Of a stretch of DNA of 64,000 nucleotides, positions 1 through 9,468 are shown one piece after another. The position numbers and the translations under genes are program-made. Under the pieces are notes generated by a model, which was not told where the DNA came from, made no database searches, and saw only the letters and a list, made by a program, of their open reading frames with translations. Within the stretch, counting starts at the first letter, position 1; each line of letters begins with the position of its first letter. The DNA comes from Euglena gracilis (lineage: Eukaryota > Euglenida > Euglenophyceae > Euglenales): positions 74,438,192 to 74,502,191 of the forward strand of contig CP154956.1 in assembly GCA_039621445.1 (NCBI GenBank). The letters run 5' to 3'.

Positions 1-702
1 TTTGTGCGCATGGTTCGGGAGCCAGGGGGCTCAAAGGTGCACTTAGGGGGACAGGGTTTTGTTGACCGAGTTGGTGGATTTCTGAAAGCCATTACCATTT
101 TTGGGTGGGTTGCTTTTGAAGTGTTGCAAAGGTTGGTTTTGGGATGGAATGCAAGTTTTCATGGAAAATGTCCACCAGCCGGTCAGCCACGCCGTGTCCC
201 CTGTTGGCATTTTCATCTTTCCATCATCTGTTGGTGTTTGCCATTCAGTCTCATGTCCCATGTCCCAAGTTCAATGTTGTATTTGATTTCCATTTGTTTC
301 GCAACTTGCCATGTTGGGTGTGACGGTTTACTTTGTGTACATTGGGGCTAAAAGTGTAAAGCTCCGTGGCGGGCTTGAGGCCACACCCTTTTGCGGCGAG
401 TGCCCCCCCCCCGCTGGAAATGAGACGTCCCACACAACTTTGGCAGATGACGGGAGGGCATCCTAACAAACCTGATCATAACCTGTAATTTTCTGGCAAT
501 TTGTTCTTTGGTGTTTGCCTTTCCCCCCCCCTGGACACGAGACATCCGACGCAACTTTAACCCATGAATGCGGGGGATCATAACATATTTCATTCGCGTG
601 TTTGTGGTGTGCACAAACCCTGTAAATGTCCGCAATCAAACAGGTTCTTCTAAGTCCAACGTTTGCCCCGCAACGGCGTTGCAAGTCCCTGCCGCGCTCG
701 CG
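1..702. other. 5' flank of the Helitron gene, no gene recognised
   Basis: No coding similarity is visible. Two stretches resemble each other (about 405-490 and 525-600): each starts at a run of C, continues through a related purine-rich segment and includes ATCATAAC. One forward copy of the 14-bp motif CTGTAAATGTCCGC lies at 620-633. Elsewhere that motif is confined to introns of the Helitron gene, so a further upstream exon and intron are possible. Confidence 0.4.
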
Positions 703-3700
703 ATGATGCCGTCACCGTTGATGTTGTCCACCGTGGACGCATCGGCGGCGGCGGCGTCGTCGAGGGCACAAGCATTTCTGGGACAACAACACGGAATGAT
801 GTTGTTGTTCACGCCGGAGGAGCAACGAAATCGGCAAGGGGTTCGTGGCCAAGAAGTTTCTCGATGTGCTGTGCATCGTGCTGCCGCGCAGCGGGAATCC
901 GCGCGCGAAGTTCGTCAACGCCGACGCCGTGCCCTGGTGGCGGTGTTCCGCAGTCGATGCGGCGAGGACCTCGCCCACGTGCTGCCCTCCGACGTCGGGA
1001 ACATGGGCGACGTCATTTGGTGGCGGTGTGGAGCGATGCGGTGGAAGGGGGAGGCCGAGGGGCTGTGCTGCGAACAAGGAAAAGTTGTTCTGCCAGCCCT
1101 TCATCGGCCGCCGCAGTACCTCGACGACATCCTCAACCGTCGGGTGCCGGAGAGCCGCCACGTCCTGGAGCGCATGCGGCTCTACAACGCCGCATTGAAC
1201 ATGACTTTCATACCTTTCATATCTGGGGCAGTTGCCGATCTTTTTTAAGTTTAGGTCCTTCAAAGGTGCAACAACTTGATGGCACGGCAGTTCCCCACCG
1301 GCGTGCAGAGCTTCAGGATCAACGGCACCGTCCACCACCGCATGGGCGCGTTGGTGCCGCCGCCGGGGCTGCCCCACTCCTGCGCGCAGCTGTACGTCAT
1401 GGACACGCAGGCGCAGGTGGATGCACGTACGCGGTTGCGTTGGGGAGAGCGGCTGCGCGCGGAGGTTGTGCGACAGCTGACCGAGATGCTGCAGGAGGTG
1501 AACCCGTACGTGCAGATCATCGAGCGCGCATCGGACATTCACGACCCCACCGTGGCTTCTGTCAGAATCCAGAGAGGAATCTCATTTCCACTTTTTGCAA
1601 TTTGCTCAATCCTGTAAATGTCCGCTCTTGCAAACACGCAATGGTCAAAACAAAGATCAAGCACCATGAAAACAACTTCTTTTGGCAATGTTTTCCGACG
1701 CTGTCCACCCATGGGTTCCTTTGTTCGGTGATTAGAGAGAAGCCATCCTTCAGCTTCGTCATGCGGATCGCGAGCAACGTCGGCAACAATGTTGACCGCC
1801 GCCGCTACAACCAGCCGACCGCCAGCGAAGTGGCCGTGTTCTTGCCGGAGCTGGACGCTCGAGCAGCTGCAACGCCGCGGGACATCATCGTGCGGGTCCG
1901 TGGGCAACGTCCGGGCTTCGTCACCATCAACGAGCTGCACCCCTACTACGACCCGCTGCACTTCGTCCTCCTCTTCCCCTACGGCGACTACGGGTGGACG
2001 CCGGGCATCGAGAGGACCGTGGTGCAGCCGACCCGCCGCCGACCAACACGCGTGAACGTCGCCGACCTGCAGCTGGAGCGCCGACCCAACGCGCGGAAGA
2101 ACGAGGTCACCCTTCGGGAGTACGTGAAGTACTACCTGATGACGCGGCCCGACGCGTTCAGCCCCTCCTACCTGCAGCAGTGCGGCGCGCTGTACCAGGA
2201 GTGGATCGTGGTGCAGTGGGCGAAGGTGGAGCAGCAGAAGTTGACGTGGTTGCGCAACAACCAGTCCACCATCCGCGCGGAGTGCTACCAGGATGTCGTG
2301 GCGCAGTCGACGCAGGGCACCCCCTCCGCCTCCGTCGGCCGCCGTACCGTCCTGCCGAGCACCTTCGTCGGCGGGCCGCGGTACATGACGCAGCTGTACC
2401 ACGACGGCATGGCCATCGTGCGCAAGATGGGGAAGGCGGACCTGTTCATCACCGTCACCGCATCCAGGTTCCAACTTTGCAGATCACATCCATTCACCAT
2501 TATTGTGAGGTTCAGACTTTTTCAGAAAGCTTAATACACAATAACTTTGTGACATTTCAGTTTGCGGACATTTACAGAAAACTGCAATTTCGTTAAAATT
2601 GCAGACATTTACAGAAAGCCTTGCAAATTTCAATAAAATCACAACAAGCTCACAATAGTGACATCCAAGGTTGCGGACATTTACAGAACACTTATGCAAA
2701 CACTGCCCCCCAAAAAAAACATCATCCCCCCTGACATTTTGGCTATCAGAATGCTTAGTACACAATAACTTTGTGACTTTTCAGTTTGCGGACATTTACA
2801 GGAAAGTGCAATTTCCTTAAAATTGCGGACATTTACAGAAAGCGTTACAAATAACAACAAGCTCACGATGGTGACATCCAAAGTTGCGGACATTTACAGG
2901 ACACTTATGCAAACACTGCCCCCCCAAAAAAAACATCGTCCCCCCTGACATTTTGGCTACAGTAGAGCTGATCACATAATAATGCTGACCGTTGGAACCT
3001 GATGATAAACTCGCAGTGGAAGGAGGTGACGGCTGCTGTTCCGCCTGGCCAAAATGCTGCGCAACAGTTCGACGTCACCACCCGCGTCTTCCACCTGAAG
3101 CTGAAGGAGCTGATGGCCGACCTGCGGAACGGCGTCCTCGGCCGCCACGCCGGGCACCTCTACGCCGTCGAGTGGCAGAAGCGCGGACTGCCCCACGCCC
3201 ACATCCTCCTCTTCTTCGCCGGCGACGGCAAGCTGTCGACTCCAACTGACTACGACAACGTCGTCTGCGCCGAGATCCCCGACCCCGTCGCCGAGCCCCA
3301 GCTGCACGACTTGGTCATGCGGCACATGCTCCACAACCCCTGCGTCGGCTACAACAGCAGTGCGCCGTGCATCAACAGGAAGGGCAAGTGCAGCCGGCGT
3401 TTCCCGAAGCGGCGGAAGGAGGAGACCGAGGAGGACGCTGACGGCTACCCGTTGTACCGCCGCCGCTGCGCCGCCACGTACATCAACCACCGCGGCATCG
3501 CTGTCGACGACCGATGGGTGGTGCCGTACAACCGCGCCCTGCTGCTGAAGTACGGCTGCCACTTGAACGTGGAGGTCTGCAGCACGCTCCACGCTGTGAA
3601 GTACTTGCACAAGTACATTCACAAGGGTGGCGACCGTGCGGAGGTGCAGATCGCAGCCGACTACGCGGCCAACGTGTGCGAGACGGTGGAAGGCACTGCC

Positions 3701-6700
3701 GCGGAGGAGCTACAGGCGCAGCTGACCGTGGTGGAGGACGTGGACGAGATCGTCCGGTGGCAGGAGGGCCGCTACATCTCCACCAGCGAGGCCATGTGGC
3801 GGTTCCTCTCCTTCGACCTCCACGGCAACCACCCGAGCGTCATGCGGCTGCCCATCCACCTGCCCGGCCAGCACACCGTCACGTTCGATGAGGCGGAGAA
3901 CCTTGCAGAGGTGGCCGAGCGCGCAGACCACACCGCGCTGACGCAGTGGCTGGAGTACAACCAGCACCGCACCGACGGCCGCCACCTCACCTACGCCGAC
4001 TTCCCCTCCGAGTACCGCATCGACCGTGGCATGTGGACGCGGCGCGCCAACTCCGACCAGACAGCCGCCATCGGCCGCGTGTACTTCGTGTCGCCGCGGC
4101 AGGGGGAGAAGTACTACCTCCGCATGCTGCTGCACCACGTCAAGGGGGCGACATCGTGGGAGGCGCTGCGGACGGTGGACGAACACATCTCGCCGACGTT
4201 CCAGGACGCGTGCGTTCGCCGCGGCCTGCTGCAGGACGACCAGGAGTGGAGGCGCTGCCTTTCGGAAGCCGCCGGGTTCCTTATCAGGCTGAATTTTGTG
4301 CATGGGAGGAGGCTCTTGGCGTAGCTGAATTTGTTTGCACTTTTGGAAGTTCTTCTGTAAATGTCCGCTCGCTAGAATGCTTTGTGGTGATTTTCTTGGT
4401 TGGCAGCATCCTGTAAATGTCCGCTCCTAAATATTTCTAATGATTTTTACGTTAATTCCCCAAACCTAATGGGGTACTTCGGACGATGAGACCGCCCCTG
4501 AATCCCTGGGTTCATCAAACTCCGCCTGTTGGTGATGCCACCGCAACTGCGGTCACTGTTCGCCATCATCCTGGACTTCAATCGCCCAAGAAGCGCGTTG
4601 ACGCTTTGGCGGAAGTTCAAGGAGAAGATGATGGAGGACAAGGTCTTCCGCCGGCGGCGCGACAACCTGGACTCCACGGACGCCGAGCTGGAGAACGAAG
4701 CGCTGTGGGACATCGAGCAGCTGCTGCAGGCGCAAGGCTCCTCGCTGCGCGAGTTCTCCGACATGCCGTTCCCTCGCCCTCCACGCCAAGCGTCGTCGGT
4801 GCCGGAGTGCCGCCGTATGGAGACCTGCTACGACGCCGCCCTGGAAAAGCACAAGGCCAACGCCATGCTGGCGCAGTGCAATGCCGAGCAGCGCAATGTC
4901 GTGGATACCATCCTGGCCGCCCTCGCCAAGCCCGCCACCAACCCGAAGTGCTTCTTCCTCTACGCGTGCGGCGGCTGCGGCAAGACCTTCATCCTCGACC
5001 TCCTCCTGGCGCATGTCCGTGGCCAGGGCCAAATCGCCAACTGCATTGGAACTTTTGCCATGTAGCATTTTGCATGTTTTTCCGGAGTACTGAATTGCAA
5101 CATATACATAAAGAAAAATTGCGTACATGAAGGTGCGGACATTTACAACATCATGGCAGCAAGATGATTAAACATGACATCCCCACGAGCGGACATTTAC
5201 AGGAAAGGAAATCAAGGACCAGTTTCTGGAAACTTCCACATTAAATTTCCGTTCACAACATTTTGAAGAAAAGTTCCAATGCACCGTCATTGCGACGGCG
5301 CTCACCGGCATTGCCGCCCTCCTCCTGCCCGGCGGCACCACCGCCCACAGCCGCTTCGGCGTCCCAGTGCCCATGGTGGACAAGGAGCCGAAGAGCACCA
5401 TCGCCGTCCACACCGAGCGCGCCAAGGTGCTGCGAGACGCCAAGCTGATCGTCATCGACGAGGCTACCATGGGCCGCAAGGAGATGTACGAGCTCATCGA
5501 CAGCCTCCTCCGCGACATCATGCGGCTGCAGGACGCGCGGCTCGACGATGTCCCCTTCGGCGGCAAGGTGGTGGTCCTGTCCGGCGACTTCCGGCAGCTC
5601 ACCCCCGTCCTCACCAAGGCCGGGCGCGGGCAGATCGTCAACTCCACCGTGCGGGAGTCCCACCTGTGGCGTCACTTCACCGTGCTGAAGATGACGACCA
5701 ACATGCGGGTGGCGCGCCTGGTGGACCAGCCGGCAGCAGCGCAGCGCATGCAGCAGTTCGCGCAGTGGCTGCTGGACATCGGCGACGGCAAGCAGACCTC
5801 CATCACCGTCCCCCCGCGCATGCGAGTCGACATGGACGCGCCGATGGACATGGTGGACAAGGTCTTCCCCGGCCTGCGGGAGTCGGCTGCGGTGGCGCAG
5901 AACGCGTGCATCCTCAGCACCCTGAACAAGTACGTTGACGACCTGAATGACAAGGTCCTCGACGTCATGCGGGGTGAGCAGGTCACGTACCTCAGCGCCG
6001 ACTGCTTCGGCCCCGAGCACGCGGAGCTGGAGGAGCGCTACTCGGTGGAGCTCCTCAACTCGCTGACGCCGCCCGGGCTGCCGCCCCACAAGCTGATCCT
6101 GAAGCTCGGCGCGCCCGTCGTGTTCATCCGCAACCTCAACCGCAACGACGGCGTGATGAACGGCACCCGGGCCATCGTCGTCGCGCTGTGCCGCCAGAGC
6201 GTCCAGGTGAAGCTGGTGAGCGGCCCACGGAAGGACGACACCGTCTGCGTGCCGCGCATCAACCTGACCTCCGCGGAGAACACCGACGGCAACCTGCCCT
6301 TCACCCGCCGGCAGTACCCCGTGCGCCTGGCCTACTGCATGACCATCAACAAGGCGCAGGGCCAAACGTTCGAGCGGGTGGGGCTGTGGTTGCCGTCGCC
6401 GGTGTTCTCCCATGGCCAGCTGTACGTCGCGTGCAGCCGCGTGGGGGACGGGGAGAAGCTGTGGATTGCCGCGCGTCCTTGGTTCAAACGCTATCGCCTT
6501 TCACGTCCTGTAACTGTTTCCTTACAATTTTCCTGTAAATGTCTGCAGCTGAGCCTCCTCTCTCCAATAAATGTCGTTTTGAGCCAAATCCTGTAAATGT
6601 CCGCAACATCGTCGCTTAAGGAGAGGGTGTGTTGCCAACATGGATCCCCCCCCCCGACTCCTCCTGTAAATGTCCGCAGTATTTGAAAATTTGAGCCAAA

Positions 6701-7301
6701 TCCTGTAAATGTCCGCAATCCTATTTGCTTAAGGAGAGGGCTTACTGCCAACATGCAGTTGCCCCCCCCCCCCGACTGATGCTCAACACTTTTCCTTAAG
6801 GACACGGCGTGTTGCCAACGTGCGGTTGCCCCCCCCCAACTCATGCTCTAAATGCTTGCTCTATTGCGACAAATTTGAGCATAGTCCTGTAAATGTCCGC
6901 AAAATCGTTGTTTAAGGAGATCCATCATTGCCAACATGCAGTCCCCCTCCCCAAACTCCTCCTGTAAATGTCCGCTCCACGCCGAATTTCAAAGTTTGAG
7001 CCAAATCCTGTAAATGTCCGCAAAGCTGTTGCTTAAGGAGAGGGTGTTTTGCCAACATGCGGTTGCCCCCCCCCCCGACTCATGCTTTAAATGTTTGCTA
7101 TATGGTAACAAATTTTGAGCATAGTCCTGTAAATGTCCGCAACGGCACCCCGCCCCAAGCACCCCCCCCTTGGTGTTTAAAGCCCCTCTCCGTTCGTTTT
7201 CGGGGTAATCTTTCACAGATGAACCAAGTTAAGGACCCATGGAGGACGACGCCGACACCGAAGGCGTACGCAACACTGTTTGGAGAGAAGTATTGGAATG
7301 A
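703..7301 (+). CDS. Helitron Rep/helicase (RepHel), seven exons
   Basis: Rolling-circle transposase: an HUH nickase joined to a Pif1-like 5'-3' DNA helicase. Exons are 703-1207, 1274-1548, 1752-2461, 3007-4281, 4534-5038, 5289-6474 and 7234-7301. They sum to 4524 nt, a multiple of three, with no internal stop. In order: a Cys-containing N-terminal region (CGAMRWKG...LCCEQGKV, about residues 110-130); the Helitron-like N domain (LHPYYDPLHFVLLFPYGDYG); HUH motif GLPHAHILLFF near 556; two-tyrosine motif KYLHKYIHKG near 695; Walker A GGCGKT near 1067; Walker B VIDEAT near 1147; GDFRQL near 1185; MTINKAQGQTF near 1440; and the usual ending VRNTVWREVLE. All catalytic motifs are present, so it looks autonomous. 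The start at Met 703 is a guess; residues before about 90 are not recognisable, and another frame is also open at 845-950. Confidence 0.85.
1208..1273 (+). other. nonconventional intron 1 of RepHel (66 nt)
   Basis: Ends pair as TACCTTT (1211-1217) with AAAGGTG (1262-1268), the outermost pair being a T-G wobble. The stem starts 3 nt from the 5' border and ends 5 nt from the 3' border. There is no GT-AG. Removal joins ...NAALNMT to ...LMARQFPTGVQSFRI in frame. Confidence 0.6.
1549..1751 (+). other. nonconventional intron 2 of RepHel (203 nt)
   Basis: GTGGCTTCT (1552-1560) pairs with AGAAGCCAT (1738-1746), with a G-T wobble outermost, again 3 nt and 5 nt inside the borders. Removal joins ...ASDIHDP to SFVMRIASNVG in frame. 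It carries one forward 14-bp motif at 1612-1625. A GT-AG alternative (about 1561-1738) also keeps frame but has poor site consensus. Confidence 0.65.
2462..3006 (+). other. nonconventional intron 3 of RepHel (545 nt)
   Basis: CAGGTTCCAAC (2465-2475) is perfectly complementary to GTTGGAACCTG (2991-3001), with 3 nt outside on the left and 5 nt on the right. Removal gives FITVTANSQWKEV, which matches the conserved Helitron block FITxTxNPxWxEI residue for residue. No GT-AG solution keeps this block. The intron holds six reverse copies of the 14-bp motif. Confidence 0.9.
2532..2965 (+). repeat. tandem duplication of about 225 bp inside intron 3
   Basis: About 2532-2750 and 2759-2965 are diverged copies. 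Each starts AATACACAATAACTTTGTGAC, carries three copies of GCGGACATTTACAG (2564, 2601, 2673; then 2788, 2826, 2886) and ends in a C run, AAAAAAAACATC and CCCCCCTGACATTTTGGCTA. Confidence 0.85.
4282..4533 (+). other. nonconventional intron 4 of RepHel (252 nt)
   Basis: CAGGC (4285-4289) pairs with GCCTG (4524-4528), with further partial pairing inside, at the 3-nt/5-nt offsets. Removal joins ...CLSEAAGFL to MPPQLRSLFAIIL in frame, as expected for the Helitron linker before the helicase. Two forward 14-bp motifs lie at 4354 and 4411. Confidence 0.8.
5039..5288 (+). other. nonconventional intron 5 of RepHel (250 nt)
   Basis: Perfect 15-bp inverted ends: TGCATTGGAACTTTT at 5042-5056 and its complement at 5269-5283, with 3 nt and 5 nt outside. 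Removal gives GQGQIAIATALTGIAALLL, which has exactly the usual length of this helicase segment. Two reverse 14-bp motifs lie at 5135 (one mismatch) and 5189. Confidence 0.9.
6475..7233 (+). other. nonconventional intron 6 of RepHel (759 nt)
   Basis: CTTGGTTC (6478-6485) pairs with GAACCAAG (7221-7228) at the 3-nt/5-nt offsets. Removal joins ...KLWIAAR to PMEDDADTEGVRNTVWREVLE-stop, the ending expected of Helitron helicases. The intron is mostly an array of the 14-bp motif (eight forward copies). Confidence 0.85.
6533..7140 (+). repeat. motif-bearing tandem repeat array in intron 6
   Basis: Units contain TTTGAGCCAAATCCTGTAAA or a near copy, then TTGCTTAAGGAGAGGG, TTGCCAACATG and a C run. Copies of CTGTAAATGTCCGC start at 6533 (one mismatch), 6591, 6664, 6703, 6887, 6962, 7008 and 7127, all in the same direction. 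Unit length varies, so the array has been rearranged. Confidence 0.85.
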
Positions 7302-8838
7302 GGTGTGCACTCTGCCTATGCTCATGCTCATGTGCTCCTTGATTGTTTTGCAAAAGGGTTGAACGTTGAGGGTTGAATGTGCTTTCACAACAACACGCCA
7401 TGCCCTGGATTTGGTGTTTCTGCATGTGGATCTGTTTTGGGACGTGCTTTTCTTCTTCTGCAGGAAGCTGCTGAACTTCATCTCGCCTTCATCACCTTCA
7501 TCTCACCTTGCCCTCTTTCCCACTCACCCGCACTCACAACATACCCTCCGACAAATATGCCAACATTGTCTCTTCTTCTTTGCAATTTCAAAAATGCGTG
7601 CAATCCAAAACAATTTTGAGAGGAGTGTGGGGCTCAAAAACAAAACGTTTCTGTTCAAGCCTCACGCCGTGTGTTAGAAGAAAGGGTGTCACCCCTCCTC
7701 TAAGGGGGGGGGCATAACTCAGAATTACGTGTTCCGAAGGGGTCCACTTTCGTGCTCCGGCAGGGGGTTTTCGAGGGCCGTGATTCCAAAAAAAGGCTCC
7801 GTTTTGGCTGGGCGAGGCATTGGAACCCTCAAACAACATATGTGCACTTTTCCTTGGTTGTGCCAGCATTTTGCCATTCCACCCATGAAGTGGGGGGGTG
7901 ACATAACTCAAAATGGGTGTTCCGTGGGGGTACCGTGAGGTGCTCCGGCAGGGGGTTTTCGAGGACCGCGACTCCAAAGAAAGCCTCCGTTTTGGGTGGC
8001 CGACGCAGTAGAACCCTCAAACTGCATGGAGCATTTTCCTGGGCCATGGCCACAAAATGCAACTCCTCCAAGGCACAAGGGAGTGAAGGCCCAGGGTCCG
8101 GCTCAGGACACTGGCCTTTGCCAGATTTCCCATCTCCCAATCTGGCATCTCTCAGGGGGGGATACCCCCTGCCTGTGGCCTTGGCCTTTCCACCTGCTGG
8201 GGCCTGAAATCTTGACATCTCCAAAATCTCCAAATCTTTCTGTAAAATGTTCCCAAATCCCAATCTTCAACTTGCAGTGCACAAGACAATGCCAGACGAG
8301 CTCAAACAGTACATGGAGTTTGCCACCTGCACACAGACAAATCACAGGTGAAATTGTAATTGGCAACTCCTAATTGTAATTTGCTAAATCCTAAAACCAA
8401 AATCACATCACAATTCCAGGGAAAGGCAATGCAAGGCCTTAGCGGCGCTCACAGGAGTGGGATACCTCGGAGTGGGAGTGCCATGGGGTCCCTTGATGTG
8501 CTCCGGCAGGGGGTTTTCGAGCGCGGCGATTCCAAAAAAAGCCTTTGTTTTGGCTCACCGACGCATTAGCAACCTCAAACGGCAACGCCGCATTTACCTA
8601 GACCATGGGAGCATAGTCTCAATCCTAGGCAGGGAGAGGGGGTGGCATATCTCGGACTGGGTGTCCTATGGAGACCCTCTGACGCGCTCCGGCAGGGGGT
8701 TTTCGACGGCGGCGATTCCAAAAAAGCGGTTTTTTTAAAAGGACGACCCCGTGGCGGCCAAACATTACTCCGCCGATGGATTTCGATGGCATTTCTGGGA
8801 GCTGTGAAGCTCCCAGAAATTCCCCGGCCACCGCACGC

Positions 8839-8875
8839 GGCCCGTGCGTGAGCACGGGCCTCTGTGATCAGCTAA
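8839..8875 (+). other. hairpin followed by CTAA, candidate Helitron 3' terminus
   Basis: GGCCCGTGC-GTGA-GCACGGGCC (8839-8860) forms a 9-bp stem with a 4-nt loop. CTAA follows 11 nt later (8872-8875), the usual spacing between the Helitron 3' hairpin and its CTRR end. Against this, the next base is A, not T, and the same hairpin recurs at 9042-9063 without CTRR. Confidence 0.3.
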
Positions 8876-9041
8876 AGGGGGGCGGGGGGGCTGTGCATTT
8901 CTCGGATGCATGCCGTGGGAGCGATATTTAATTAAACAAGGGAATTGATGGGCCAAGCCCACAAAAAGACACATTTTTCGTCTCCGGGGGATCTGGAAGA
9001 CGGGGCTGGGTTATAAATGTAGCCCTCGGATCGCGCTATCC

Positions 9042-9063
9042 GGCCCGTGCGTGAGCACGGGCC
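9042..9063 (+). repeat. second copy of the GGCCCGTGC hairpin
   Basis: Identical 22-nt stem-loop to 8839-8860, about 200 bp downstream, in a stretch with no recognisable gene. Confidence 0.8.
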
Positions 9064-9352
9064 CTCGCGCTTGTGCGGTCTTACGGAGGCCGCAGCCTTT
9101 GAAATCGCGGTGGTGGGGCGAACCGAATCCACCGACCAGTGGCACAGCCTACTGGGTTTGAAGGTCCGGAGGAGGTTAAAAGTATATACAGGTGGTGCAG
9201 GGCAGGGCAGGAGGAAAACGGGCAAGGCCCATCTTCAATATAAGGCGCAGAGGGACGGCTGGAGTGGCTGACGGCTGAGGTGGCTGACGGTAGGGGTGAG
9301 GCGGCCTGCTTGGCGCGGGCGGGAGGGCGGGCGGATGGTTGTGGTGTGTTGG

Positions 9353-9449
9353 TGTGCATGTGTGCGTGTGTGGGTGTGGGTGTGTGTGCGTGTGTGGGTG
9401 TGGGTGTGTGGTTGTGTTGTGTGTGTGTGTGTGTTTTTTTTTTTTTTTT
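9353..9449 (-). repeat. A-rich tail plus CA microsatellite at the retrotransposon 3' end
   Basis: On the minus strand a run of 16 A (plus-strand T at 9434-9449) follows about 19 nt after the stop of the 9469-12495 gene, then a CA/CCCACA microsatellite. This is the expected 3' end of a non-LTR element copied by target-primed reverse transcription. Confidence 0.7.
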
Positions 9450-9468
9450 GGCACACCTCCTCCCGTGG

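Larger units (their letters stand above)
7302..9352. repeat. non-coding Helitron 3' flank with a ~186-bp periodic repeat
   Basis: The string GCTCCGGCAGGGGGTTTTCG occurs at 7754, 7942, 8500 and 8686, spaced 188, 558 (3 x 186) and 186 bp. It is followed each time by a variant of GGCGATTCCAAAAAA. The two missing units in the middle are decayed. No convincing coding sequence is seen in this interval. Confidence 0.7.

Noticed and set aside
2462-3006. GT-AG intron using CCAG|GTTCC as donor in RepHel intron 3
   Set aside because: No AG acceptor downstream keeps both frame and the conserved TxNPxW block; the stem-based borders do both.
712-6413. Long open frames on the minus strand opposite RepHel
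   Set aside because: Shadows of GC-rich codons in the Helitron gene; none has recognisable motifs, while the plus strand has all of them.
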